From NCBI GenBank assembly GCA_016208305.1, contig JACQYI010000054.1:124001-188000 (forward strand): a DNA stretch of 64,000 bases. Reading direction: 5' to 3'. Below are positions 26,090-34,227 of this stretch, in pieces. This DNA is from Oscillatoriophycideae cyanobacterium NC_groundwater_1537_Pr4_S-0.65um_50_18. Lineage in GTDB: Bacteria; Cyanobacteriota; Cyanobacteriia; Elainellales; Elainellaceae. Position numbers and translations under genes: made by a program. Numbering within the stretch: the stretch's first letter is position 1; each line of letters begins with the position of its first letter. Under the pieces are notes generated by a model that saw only the letters and a list, made by a program, of their open reading frames with translations, did not search any database and was not told the origin of the DNA.

Positions 26090-27430
26090 ATGGTTGTTCA
26101 AATTGATGAAACGGCTACAACGCTAGAAGGTGCGATTCAAGAATTTCTGAAATCCACAACTTCTAATTTTGATGTTCTTAAGTATTTGTACAACAGTAAT
26201 GCTGAAGAGTTTATCCCTGGGAAAACCTCAGTCTACTATTCAGGGCCTTACTGGAATGATGAAGAAATAGTTGCAATTCTGAAATCTGTTCTAGGTGGTA
26301 AGTGGATTACCAGTGGTGAACAAGTTCACAAATTTGAAGCTCAATTTTCACGCCAGTTTAACCTGAAGCATTCCGTCATGGTCAACTCTGGCAGTTCTGC
26401 TAATTTGGCTTTAATAGGTGCCCTAAAAAAATACTTAGATTGGCAGGATGGAGATGAAATCATTCTCTCTGTTGTGGGTTTTCCTACTACGCTTGCACCT
26501 TTAATTCAAAACAACCTCAAGCCTGTCTTCATCGATATTGAAATGGACACGCTGAACTTTGATCTGGAGCAAATTGAGGCCAAAATTAGCGATCGCACGC
26601 GTGCTATTTTCCTATCTCCTGTTTTGGGCAATCCTCCCGATATGGATCGTTTGCTAGAAATTTGTGACAAGCACAACCTGCAATTGGTCTTGGATAACTG
26701 CGATAGCTTGGGCAGCACTTGGAAAGGTAAGTATCTAAACGAGTACTCAATTGCGTCTTCATGTTCCTTCTATCCCGCACATCACATCAGTACGGGTGAA
26801 GGCGGTATGGTCTCTTCTAACATCGAGGAGATTGTTAATATTGCCCGCAGTTTGGCTTGGTGGGGACGGGACTGCTACTGTGTTGGAGCAGCTAATCTGC
26901 TATCATGTGGAACTTGCGGCAATAGATTCGATCGCTGGCTGCCAGACTACGATGGGGTTGTGGATCATAAATATGTGTTCACCAATGTTGGCTACAACCT
27001 GAAGCCCCTAGATTTACAAGGTGCAATAGGTTCAGTTCAGTTGCAGAAGTTTGATGAGATTGAGCAGCGGCGTAGCCATAGTAAACAACGATTGCAAGAA
27101 CTACTGGAACGCTATGTTCCGGGTATTAGAGTTCCAGGACAACTGCCAGAGGCAAAAACCTGTTGGTTTGGCACACCTATCATTTGTCCAGATCGAACGG
27201 TGAAACAGGAGTTAGTTAATTATCTAGAATCCAATAAGGTTCAGACTCGGAATTATTTTGCAGGTAATATTTTGCTGCAACCTGCTTATAAGCATTTGGA
27301 CACAGCAGCAGATTATCCCAATGCAAACGTGGTGTTAGATCAAGTTTTCTTCATCGGCGCAGCGCCCCACTACCATGAGCAAGTCTTTAGCTATGTAGAA
27401 GACCTGCTCAAAGCCCGCTATGGGAAGTGA
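26090..27430 (+). CDS. rfbH: RfbH/E1-type CDP-deoxyhexose 3-dehydrase
   Basis: A 446-residue member of the DegT/DnrJ/EryC1/StrS fold. The PLP-anchoring Lys of aminotransferases is replaced by His (FYPAHHISTGEGG, His231-232), as in the dehydrase E1/RfbH, which removes the 3-hydroxyl of CDP-4-keto-6-deoxyglucose by a PMP and 2Fe-2S mechanism. The iron-sulfur spacing fits: Cys204, then 57 residues, Cys262, one residue, Cys264, then Cys273 or Cys276 (a short insertion relative to the usual 7-residue spacing). A 3,6-dideoxysugar or related 3-deoxy product is expected. The CDP-sugar partner genes (rfbF, rfbG) are not adjacent. A glycosyltransferase follows. Confidence 0.88.
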   Translation: MVVQIDETATTLEGAIQEFLKSTTSNFDVLKYLYNSNAEEFIPGKTSVYYSGPYWNDEEIVAILKSVLGGKWITSGEQVHKFEAQFSRQFNLKHSVMVNSGSSANLALIGALKKYLDWQDGDEIILSVVGFPTTLAPLIQNNLKPVFIDIEMDTLNFDLEQIEAKISDRTRAIFLSPVLGNPPDMDRLLEICDKHNLQLVLDNCDSLGSTWKGKYLNEYSIASSCSFYPAHHISTGEGGMVSSNIEEIVNIARSLAWWGRDCYCVGAANLLSCGTCGNRFDRWLPDYDGVVDHKYVFTNVGYNLKPLDLQGAIGSVQLQKFDEIEQRRSHSKQRLQELLERYVPGIRVPGQLPEAKTCWFGTPIICPDRTVKQELVNYLESNKVQTRNYFAGNILLQPAYKHLDTAADYPNANVVLDQVFFIGAAPHYHEQVFSYVEDLLKARYGK

Positions 27431-27486
27431 GTTGAATAATTCAATGTTTGGGGGATTTGCTATCAAATCCAGTTAATCTTCTGTGA

Positions 27487-27537
27487 TAGAGGGTGGAGGG
27501 CATAGCCACATACAAAGGCCATGCCCCTCCATTTTTA
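27487..27537 (+). terminator. Hairpin with T run after rfbH
   Basis: TGGAGGGCATAGCC and GGCCATGCCCCTCCA pair, with a bulge, around ACATACAAA and are followed by TTTTT. It lies 60 bp after the dehydrase gene. Termination between the two sugar genes is likely, at least in part. Confidence 0.55.
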
Positions 27538-27592
27538 AAGACTTCAAAATTCCTCTATCTTCCAATTTTTTGAAAAAGCTCTGAGGATACTT

Positions 27593-28864
27593 ATGTCTAC
27601 TATGTCTGATGTTGAGAAGTTAAGCGATGATAATGATACGGAATGTTTAGAACCTATCAAGCAACGCTATCTCCTGTGTGTAGGAATTATCTGTTATCAA
27701 GATCAGGAGGGTCGTAGATATCTCGATCAGCTTTGGTACAAAGATCTGAAAGAGCATTTACGCTATATCAAACATCTTACGCTTGCATCCCCTTGTCAGA
27801 GGGGGACTATTCCTACGGGTTTAATTCCACTAGATTCTGATCCATTATTTGACACAGTAGAATTTGTTGATCTCCCGTTAGCCAAAGGTTTTGCAACGGC
27901 AGTTTTGCAGCTTCCCCTGACTATGGCCCTGCTTTGGCAAGCCATTCAGCGTGCAGATGTCGTTCACTCTGGTGTTGCAGGTTGGCCGATTCCTCCAGGC
28001 TGGCTGATGACTCCCATGGTTAAAATGCTTAAGAAAAAGTACGTAATTGTTGTTGAATCAGCATTTTGGCGCTTGCAGCCGGGGGCAGCCGTTACATTTA
28101 CTTCAAAGCTACGAGCCGACTTCTCTGAACGGATGAATCGTTGGTGTATGGATAATACGGACTTAGCCGTGTTTACCCATGATGAATACAAAGAGAGTCT
28201 GCTAAGTCATCCAGAGCGAGGACATATTATCTACTGTTCTTGGATTGATAAAGACAATATTCTCTCTCATGCAGAGGCTCAAAGAGTTTGGCGTAATAAA
28301 GTTTCTCCTGAAGCGAAGCAGCTCAAGATTTTATGTGCTGGGCGCTTAACTGCTAGCAAAGGCATATTGGTTCTTCTAGAAGCAATGAAGCTGTTGGATG
28401 AGGCGGGCATTTCTGTCAAGCTTGACATCCTTGGGCAAGGAGAGCTGCGGGAAGAGTGCGATCGCGCTAGCCAAATTTCCTATAAGGCAATAGCGATCGA
28501 AACTTTAGGAACAGTTCCGTATGGGCCTCCACTGTTTGAGCTGATGCAAAGCTATCATGCTTTGATTATTCCAACCATCTCGGATGAAGGACATAGAGTG
28601 GTATATGATGCTTACTCTCAATCTTTGCCGATTATCGCAAGTAATACGGTTGGGCTACGGGAAATAGTTCAAGACGGACGAACTGGCGTACTGATTCAAC
28701 CCGGCGATCCTGCTGCTCTAGCAGATAAGTTAAAATGGGCTGCGCACAATTTAAATGAGCTTGAAAGTTTGGGAATGTATTCTCTCAACATAGCCCGCAC
28801 TTTAACGCATCAAAGCATGCATCAGCAAAGACGGCAGCTCATTTTGGATACGCTGCATCTTTAG
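27593..28864 (+). CDS. Family-4-like glycosyltransferase
   Basis: A 423-residue GT-B enzyme. The C-terminal half holds the retaining glycosyltransferase pattern: LKILCAGRLTASKGILVLLEAM, VKLDILGQGELRE, and the nucleotide-sugar binding acidic region with SDEGHRVVYDAYSQSLPIIAS followed by VGLREIVQDGRTGVLIQPGD. The N-terminal half (acceptor side) is unusual. No membrane segment is clear. It may transfer the deoxysugar made by the upstream dehydrase onto a surface glycan. This link is inference from adjacency only. Confidence 0.85.
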   Translation: MSTMSDVEKLSDDNDTECLEPIKQRYLLCVGIICYQDQEGRRYLDQLWYKDLKEHLRYIKHLTLASPCQRGTIPTGLIPLDSDPLFDTVEFVDLPLAKGFATAVLQLPLTMALLWQAIQRADVVHSGVAGWPIPPGWLMTPMVKMLKKKYVIVVESAFWRLQPGAAVTFTSKLRADFSERMNRWCMDNTDLAVFTHDEYKESLLSHPERGHIIYCSWIDKDNILSHAEAQRVWRNKVSPEAKQLKILCAGRLTASKGILVLLEAMKLLDEAGISVKLDILGQGELREECDRASQISYKAIAIETLGTVPYGPPLFELMQSYHALIIPTISDEGHRVVYDAYSQSLPIIASNTVGLREIVQDGRTGVLIQPGDPAALADKLKWAAHNLNELESLGMYSLNIARTLTHQSMHQQRRQLILDTLHL

Positions 28865-28923
28865 TCATCATTACAAGGCATAACCGTTATGCCCGTTACA
28901 CCTATAGTTACAGGTTTTAAGGC

Positions 28924-28968
28924 AGGGACATTTTTATAGGTATGCAATGCAGCCCTAAAAATGTCCCT
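28924..28968. terminator. Terminator hairpin between convergent genes
   Basis: AGGGACATTTTTA pairs with TAAAAATGTCCCT over 13 bp, extended by AGG/CCC, around a ~12-base loop. It sits between the glycosyltransferase and the convergent ABC permease gene, as expected of a bidirectional terminator. Confidence 0.6.
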
Positions 28969-28994
28969 ATATTTGTGTTTATAGCTATAGAGCA

Positions 28995-29873
28995 TTAGTG
29001 ACGAGCTTGATCGGCCCAAGGCGTTAAGCGTTGAGAAAGCCACTTCAAACCATAGTCGATGGTTAAACCAATCAAGCCAATGATGGCAATGCAAAACAGT
29101 ACCTTATCTGTTTGCAGGAAGCGCTGTGCCTGAATGATTTTGTACCCTAGGCCGCTCTGAGCCGCAACCAATTCAGCAATCACCAGATAGTTCCAGGCAC
29201 CAGAGATATTGACGCGTAGCGTGTCCAAGACGCTAGGGAAAGTTGCAGGAATGATGACCTTAAACAACACATCACGGCGATTGGCTCCCAACGTATAAGC
29301 CACATTGATCATCTCGTTGGGAATAAATTTTACGGCATCAGAAACCATAATTGCGTTGTAGAGAACAACGCCAAGGGTGACAATCAGAATCTTAGCTTCT
29401 TCCCCTAACCCAACCCAGATCACGATCAAAGGTACAAACGCAGTGACGGGCATATATCGGACTGTGCCGACAAAAGGCGCAAAGAGGCTATTCATACTGC
29501 CAAACGTCCCCATTGCGATACCCATAGGCACCCCGATTAACGCAGCAGCTAGAAAACCCGCTAAGACTCGACTACAGCTCACCAAGATATCAATGATGAG
29601 ATTATCTTCGGTAAACAGTTTGAAGCCTGCGTCTAAAACTGCGGTAGGCGTAGGTAAAAATATTGCGGGAACCAGTCCGGCGTAGCTAGTGATGGCCCAT
29701 AGCAGCAGGGGTACAGCCAGAGAAACCATGACGACCAGCAGCGATAGCTTGCGTGGAAATCTCTGGCGAATATTCCAAAACACAGAAGGTTGAAGGTAGC
29801 GATATTGACGCGGTGTTTCAGCAAGGTTGGGTTGATCGAAACTAGATTGAGCCACCAGCAGTATTTCCTCCAT
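28995..29873 (-). CDS. Sulfonate/nitrate/taurine-type ABC transporter permease
   Basis: A 292-residue permease of the SsuC/TauC/NrtB type with about six membrane segments and the EAA loop (VAYTLGANRRDVLFKVIIPATFPSVLDTLRV). An ATG at 29873 (MEEILLVAQSS) is taken as start, although the frame is open to 29909. It overlaps the end of the upstream SDR gene by 32 bp, so the two are cotranslated. The matching ATPase and binding protein are in the divergent operon at 35919-38069. The transported compound is probably the starting substrate of this cluster, an inference from the layout. Confidence 0.88.
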   Translation of the reverse strand: MEEILLVAQSSFDQPNLAETPRQYRYLQPSVFWNIRQRFPRKLSLLVVMVSLAVPLLLWAITSYAGLVPAIFLPTPTAVLDAGFKLFTEDNLIIDILVSCSRVLAGFLAAALIGVPMGIAMGTFGSMNSLFAPFVGTVRYMPVTAFVPLIVIWVGLGEEAKILIVTLGVVLYNAIMVSDAVKFIPNEMINVAYTLGANRRDVLFKVIIPATFPSVLDTLRVNISGAWNYLVIAELVAAQSGLGYKIIQAQRFLQTDKVLFCIAIIGLIGLTIDYGLKWLSQRLTPWADQARH

Positions 29874-30576
29874 CGATTGATAAACAGCTACCCGTTGCGT
29901 AGGCGGCATGGGCTAAAAAGTAGGCAGCTTCAGCCACTTCTGCGGCAGAGGCAAAGCGCTGAATCGGCAACATTGCTTTCCAATGCGCCATTTCCTCCTC
30001 TGACATGGCTGCTGTCATGGGCGTATCTACTGGGCCGGGGCAAAGGGCATTCACCCTAACGCCTTGCCTAGCATGATCAAGCGCCATTGCTTTCGTCAAC
30101 AGCACAACTCCGCCTTTAGAAGCACAATAGGCCGCAAGGTTGCGGCCTCCCGTGAGTCCGGCATCGGATGCGACATTGACGATCGATCCTTGACCACGAT
30201 CGACCATCCGTTTAAGCACCGCTTGATTCACGAGGTAGGTGCCCTTGAGATTGGTATTAATCGTCTCATCCCACTGGGCTTCAGTCGTATCCAAAATAGT
30301 ACCTTCGTGGGCAATGCCTGCGGCGTGAATCAGTGTGTCAATTTGTCCCCAGGCTTTCATAACAGCCTCCACCATCTGATTCACTTCTGCCGCGACAGAA
30401 ACATTGGCGGTGACAGACATAACCGTTCCTCCCGCCTGAGCGATCGCCGTTCTGGCCTGCTCAAGGGGCTGACTCCGCCGAGCCGCGATCGCCACCTGAT
30501 AGCCTCGTTGGGCAAACAGCATAGCCGTGGCTTGACCAATTCCAGAATTTCCCCCGGTGATAAGTGCGACTGCCAT
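29842..30576 (-). CDS. Short-chain dehydrogenase/reductase (SDR)
   Basis: A 244-residue classical SDR: TGGNSGIG cofactor motif near the N-terminus, IHAAGI in place of NNAG, catalytic Ser in VNVASDAG, YCASK (Tyr and Lys), and NALCPGPVDTPM. ARRS after the second strand (AIAARRS) suggests NADPH. The start MAVALITGG is preferred, as upstream in-frame codons overlap the end of the glutamine-synthetase-like gene region. It is part of the minus-strand cluster and may oxidise or reduce an alcohol or carbonyl made by the oxygenases. Confidence 0.9.
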   Translation of the reverse strand: MAVALITGGNSGIGQATAMLFAQRGYQVAIAARRSQPLEQARTAIAQAGGTVMSVTANVSVAAEVNQMVEAVMKAWGQIDTLIHAAGIAHEGTILDTTEAQWDETINTNLKGTYLVNQAVLKRMVDRGQGSIVNVASDAGLTGGRNLAAYCASKGGVVLLTKAMALDHARQGVRVNALCPGPVDTPMTAAMSEEEMAHWKAMLPIQRFASAAEVAEAAYFLAHAAYATGSCLSIDGGNTAGGSI

Positions 30577-30623
30577 AGTTAAAAGATCGAAAGACTGGGA
30601 AACAAGAAGGCTAAGGCGGAAAA

Positions 30624-31985
30624 CTAGAAGAATTTCAGATACCGTTGCAGTTCCCAATCAGAGACATGGCTGTGATACTCCTGCCATTCCTGAGACTTAA
30701 AATCTACATAGGTTTGATACATTAACGAACCCATGACCCGCTCACTTAAAGGATCAGTAGAAAAAGCAGCGATCGCTTCTCCTAAATTACGCGGCAGGAA
30801 CTGGATACCCATCTGCGCTAGCTCTTTGAGTGAATGGTTGTACATGTTCTCCGTATGGGGTTCCCCTGGATCAAGCTGCTCTTTAATTCCCTCTAAGCCT
30901 GCCGCCAACATCATGGCTGCCCCTAAATAGAGATTGCTAGAAATATCAGCAGCTCGGCACTCAACCCGACCGCCACCCAACGGAATCCGCAACATGTTCG
31001 TCCGGTTGTTGTTGCCATAGCAGATGTAGACAGGTGCCCAAGTAAAGCCCGACATGCTGCCTCTGGGCACAAGCCGCTTGTAGCTATTAACCGTTGGGGC
31101 TATCACAGCGCAAATGGCAGGCGCATGTTTGAGTACCCCAGCAATAAACTGGTAGCCCAACTTAGACAGGCCACAGCCTCGCGGATCGTCAGCTTCGACA
31201 AACAGATTGGTTCCCGTCTGGCGATCGGCCAAAGACATGTTGTAATGTGCGCCACTGCCTGTGCGATCGACAAAAGGCTTGGGCATAAAGGTGGCAAAAT
31301 AGCCGTGTTTTCTCGCAATTTCTTTTACCATTAGCCGGAAGAAAGTGAGCCGATCGGCCATCTTGAGGGCATCGCAGTAGGCAAAATCTGTCTCAAACTG
31401 GCCGTTACCATCTTCATGATCAAAGGAATACACATCCCAGCCCATGCTGTTCATGGCTTCAACAATTTCCGTCACCCAGGCGTAATTGTCTAGAAGCCCT
31501 TGAACGTCATAGCAGGGTTTCGCTAAGGTATCGCGATCGCTAATTGGAACCGCTTTCCCCTCTGCTGTTTCCTTAAGGATAAAAAATTCTGTTTCAATAC
31601 CCAGATTAAAGGTAAAGCCCATCTCAGCCGCTTCTGCCAGCACCTGCTTGAGAATACTGCGGCAGCAAGCTTCAAAGGGTTGGCCTTTCAAATAGAGGTC
31701 GCTAGCAAACCAGGCAATCTGCCGATTCCAGGGTAGAACGGTCGCTGAATCAGGGTCAGGACGGGCAGACACCTCCTCATCGCTAACATCTTGGGGTACG
31801 CCATCCAGCGCCGCTCCGGTAAATAGCTCTGACCCTGCCATCATTTGCCCCATGTGAGACAGCGGCACCGCTTTGGCTTTGCACATGCCGTGAATATCGA
31901 CGAAGCTAGCTAGGGCATATTTCACCCCCTGATCTTGCAGAGATTGTTTAAGCGCTTCTAGTTCAGGAGTTAGGAGTTCAGACAT
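30624..31985 (-). CDS. Type III (GlnT-like) glutamine synthetase family ligase
   Basis: A 453-residue glutamate ligase of the glutamine synthetase superfamily. The N-terminal beta-grasp reads ASFVDIHGMCKAKAVPLSHM. The metal and ATP sites are visible: GIETEFFIL, FDHEDGNGQFETDF, GSGAHYNMSL, and VECRAADISSNLYL. The opening block resembles GlnT-type (type III glutamate-ammonia ligase) enzymes, some of which are gamma-glutamyl-methylamide synthetases. With oxygenases and creatininase-type hydrolases in the same run, the amine partner may be ammonia released by breakdown or a small amine that becomes gamma-glutamylated. The sequence alone does not decide. Confidence 0.85.
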   Translation of the reverse strand: MSELLTPELEALKQSLQDQGVKYALASFVDIHGMCKAKAVPLSHMGQMMAGSELFTGAALDGVPQDVSDEEVSARPDPDSATVLPWNRQIAWFASDLYLKGQPFEACCRSILKQVLAEAAEMGFTFNLGIETEFFILKETAEGKAVPISDRDTLAKPCYDVQGLLDNYAWVTEIVEAMNSMGWDVYSFDHEDGNGQFETDFAYCDALKMADRLTFFRLMVKEIARKHGYFATFMPKPFVDRTGSGAHYNMSLADRQTGTNLFVEADDPRGCGLSKLGYQFIAGVLKHAPAICAVIAPTVNSYKRLVPRGSMSGFTWAPVYICYGNNNRTNMLRIPLGGGRVECRAADISSNLYLGAAMMLAAGLEGIKEQLDPGEPHTENMYNHSLKELAQMGIQFLPRNLGEAIAAFSTDPLSERVMGSLMYQTYVDFKSQEWQEYHSHVSDWELQRYLKFF

Positions 31986-32117
31986 CTGGATTAGGGAGAC
32001 TGGATTAGGGAAACTGGATTCAGAGAAATGGGATGAGAGAGACTTTGCGGTGATGGCAATATGAGAACTGATCCGCTAACTTGAGCCAGGACGTCAACAT
32101 CAAAAGCTGCTATGGCG

Positions 32118-33359
32118 CTACCGACGGCCTGAGAGATGTTCCATCAGCAACTCTTGAAAGCGGTGAACCCCGACCTCACGACTGGGAGAAAACGGCCCTG
32201 CAACATATCCAGGCGATGCAACCCCTTTTTGCACAAGCGGCAGCAGATCCATATCCTCTTGCTGGACACGATCGTACAAACTGATCAGCCGTTCTAAATT
32301 CTCAGGTGCTTGAGCGGCTTCTGTATTGGGTACGAGCCACTCCCAACGGATGCGCGTGCGGCCTGCCCCCTGCGGATCGATCGTGTAAACAATGATGCTT
32401 TCGGGACAGGCAATCCAGGCGAAATTAGGCCAAAAACTCATGATGGAAGATCCGGCCATCAGATGCTCAGGCAGATCGGACTGAATCAGCTCAGGCTTAA
32501 ATCCGTGCGCTATGGCAGCATCTCCTGAAGCCTGCTCTGAGCTGCTGGTGGGATGAGGCGTATGCTGCAAATAGTAGTAATGCCGCGCTTCACATTGAAT
32601 TAAGTCATAGCTGTTATTCCACGACACCTCGTTTGTGCTGTAGCTGGATTTATGCACGATCGGTTCATGATAGTTCTCCGCATTGTTTTCAACATACAGC
32701 TTCCAGTTGGTGTCTGTGTAGTAGTCCATGCTGTGAACCCGCTTCCATTCATCTAGTCGATAGGCATTGAAGAGATCGGGTAGTTCATTGAGCTGAGCTG
32801 CTAACGGTTCACATTCGGCAGCCGCATTGACAAAAATAAAGGGTCCCCAGCGGTCTACATGCACTGCGTTCAGATTGTGCTCAGCGGCATGGAAATCTTC
32901 ATATGCTTCAAAGTTAGGCACTCCCCGCAGATTCCCTTCTAGATCAAATGTCCAGGCATGATAGGGGCAAATGAAGCGATTGCATTGACCACTGCCAACG
33001 GCCACAGGGGCAGCCCGGTGCGGACAGACATTGTGAAACGCGCGCAATATCCCCTGCCGATCCATAACAATCAGCAGCGGCATCTCGGCAATGCTGGTGG
33101 TGAAATAGGAATTTGCCCCATTCAATTGGCTGATATGTCCGACATAGATCCAGGTTTTGCCAAAAAAGAGCGATCGCTCTAGTTGATACACTTCCTCAGA
33201 GGTGTACATGAAAGCCGGAAAGGATTTTGACTGCCTATAGGACGTTGGCTGCCATGTATTCAGGTAGCCAGCCAGGTTGGGATCTTGAATAGAATTCTGA
33301 ATTGTAAGGGGATGAATTTGAGAATCTCTGATGATTGAGATACCGTCTGCGATCGCCAT
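32118..33359 (-). CDS. Rieske non-haem iron oxygenase, alpha-type (copy A)
   Basis: A 413-residue oxygenase beginning at an ATG preceded by AGGAG. The Rieske motif is Cys112-Pro-His114, then 16 residues, Cys131-Pro-Tyr-His134. The catalytic iron site follows as ENNAENYHEPIVH, with two His four residues apart and a C-terminal Asp (QEDMDLLPLV). The residue bridging Rieske and iron sites (three before the first His) is Glu instead of the usual Asp, a feature I recall from carnitine/betaine-type oxygenases. No reductase or ferredoxin gene is nearby, so cellular ferredoxin may supply electrons. About 45% similar by eye to the copy at 34227. Confidence 0.92.
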   Translation of the reverse strand: MAIADGISIIRDSQIHPLTIQNSIQDPNLAGYLNTWQPTSYRQSKSFPAFMYTSEEVYQLERSLFFGKTWIYVGHISQLNGANSYFTTSIAEMPLLIVMDRQGILRAFHNVCPHRAAPVAVGSGQCNRFICPYHAWTFDLEGNLRGVPNFEAYEDFHAAEHNLNAVHVDRWGPFIFVNAAAECEPLAAQLNELPDLFNAYRLDEWKRVHSMDYYTDTNWKLYVENNAENYHEPIVHKSSYSTNEVSWNNSYDLIQCEARHYYYLQHTPHPTSSSEQASGDAAIAHGFKPELIQSDLPEHLMAGSSIMSFWPNFAWIACPESIIVYTIDPQGAGRTRIRWEWLVPNTEAAQAPENLERLISLYDRVQQEDMDLLPLVQKGVASPGYVAGPFSPSREVGVHRFQELLMEHLSGRR

Positions 33360-33444
33360 TGCGGCTGCTCCTAATAGGCTGATTAAGTCGGTTGACAAAG
33401 CGTGAAAGGGTCTGCAATCAAATAAATCGCGGCATGAATCGCCA

Positions 33445-34227
33445 TTAGGGCAAGTTAGGCGGCATTTCCTCCAGTGGCGTTCCTTCTACCAGCGCCTTTT
33501 TTAGTTGCAGGCTCAATTCTGCAATGCAGGTCTTCAGAATTTCTTGTCCTAAACTCACTTCGGCTTTGCTCGGAGAGCCAACTCCCCCATGAACACTTTC
33601 TTTATTGACGGTATAGGCAAAGAAGCAGCCCGCCGAACGATCGGGTTCATCGATCGCTTTGTCCAGCTGAACGAGGTCAGGTCGCAGCGCCAACATCACC
33701 GAAGTCTCGGCACAGTTGGCATGAAAGTTAGCCGCATCGTGATGATAAAACTCGTGAACTTTGGGAGAGATTTCCCAGATCGATCGCAACCCAATACGCA
33801 GGTCAGGATAGCGATGGCGGACGTTTTCCAGTCCGCAGCGCAGCGGTGCCCAGTTGGTGACATGGCCATTCAGCAGCAAAATGCGGGAAAAGCCAGCACT
33901 ACAGACCCACTCTACAATTTCTAGCACCAGAGCAGACAGGGTTTCGGGGCGCAGAGAAATCGTGCCCGCCCATTTTTTGGAATGGCCGAGCGAGCAGCCA
34001 TAGGGCAAGGCGGGCAGTACCGGAATCCCCGTTTGGGCAGAAACCCCATGTGCCACGGCGATCGCTGAAAAAGTATCCACCCCTACAGGCAGGTGCAGGG
34101 CGTGCTGCTCGGTTGCACCCACAGGCAAGATCACCATATCCATGCCGCTTTCTCGTAGAGCGGTGATTTGCTCCCAGGTCAGTTCTTCCCATAAAACGGG
34201 TAATGCATCAGTGCCTGAAGATGCCAT
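33445..34227 (-). CDS. Creatininase-family amidohydrolase (copy 1)
   Basis: A 260-residue protein with family metal-binding motifs: GATEQHALHLPVGVDT (Glu, His, Asp) and LLNGHVTNW, then NCAETSVML. The residue that in creatininase itself is a metal-binding Glu (GHYEN) is Thr here, so it probably has another substrate: the family also includes deformylases and peptide-modifying enzymes. Its start codon overlaps the stop of the upstream Rieske gene (TAATG), which implies translational coupling and a related function. Confidence 0.85.
   Translation of the reverse strand: MASSGTDALPVLWEELTWEQITALRESGMDMVILPVGATEQHALHLPVGVDTFSAIAVAHGVSAQTGIPVLPALPYGCSLGHSKKWAGTISLRPETLSALVLEIVEWVCSAGFSRILLLNGHVTNWAPLRCGLENVRHRYPDLRIGLRSIWEISPKVHEFYHHDAANFHANCAETSVMLALRPDLVQLDKAIDEPDRSAGCFFAYTVNKESVHGGVGSPSKAEVSLGQEILKTCIAELSLQLKKALVEGTPLEEMPPNLP

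Noticed and set aside
26090-27430. Annotation as sugar aminotransferase (DegT/DnrJ type)
   Set aside because: The PLP Lys is His and the Fe-S cysteines are present, which fits the dehydrase branch.
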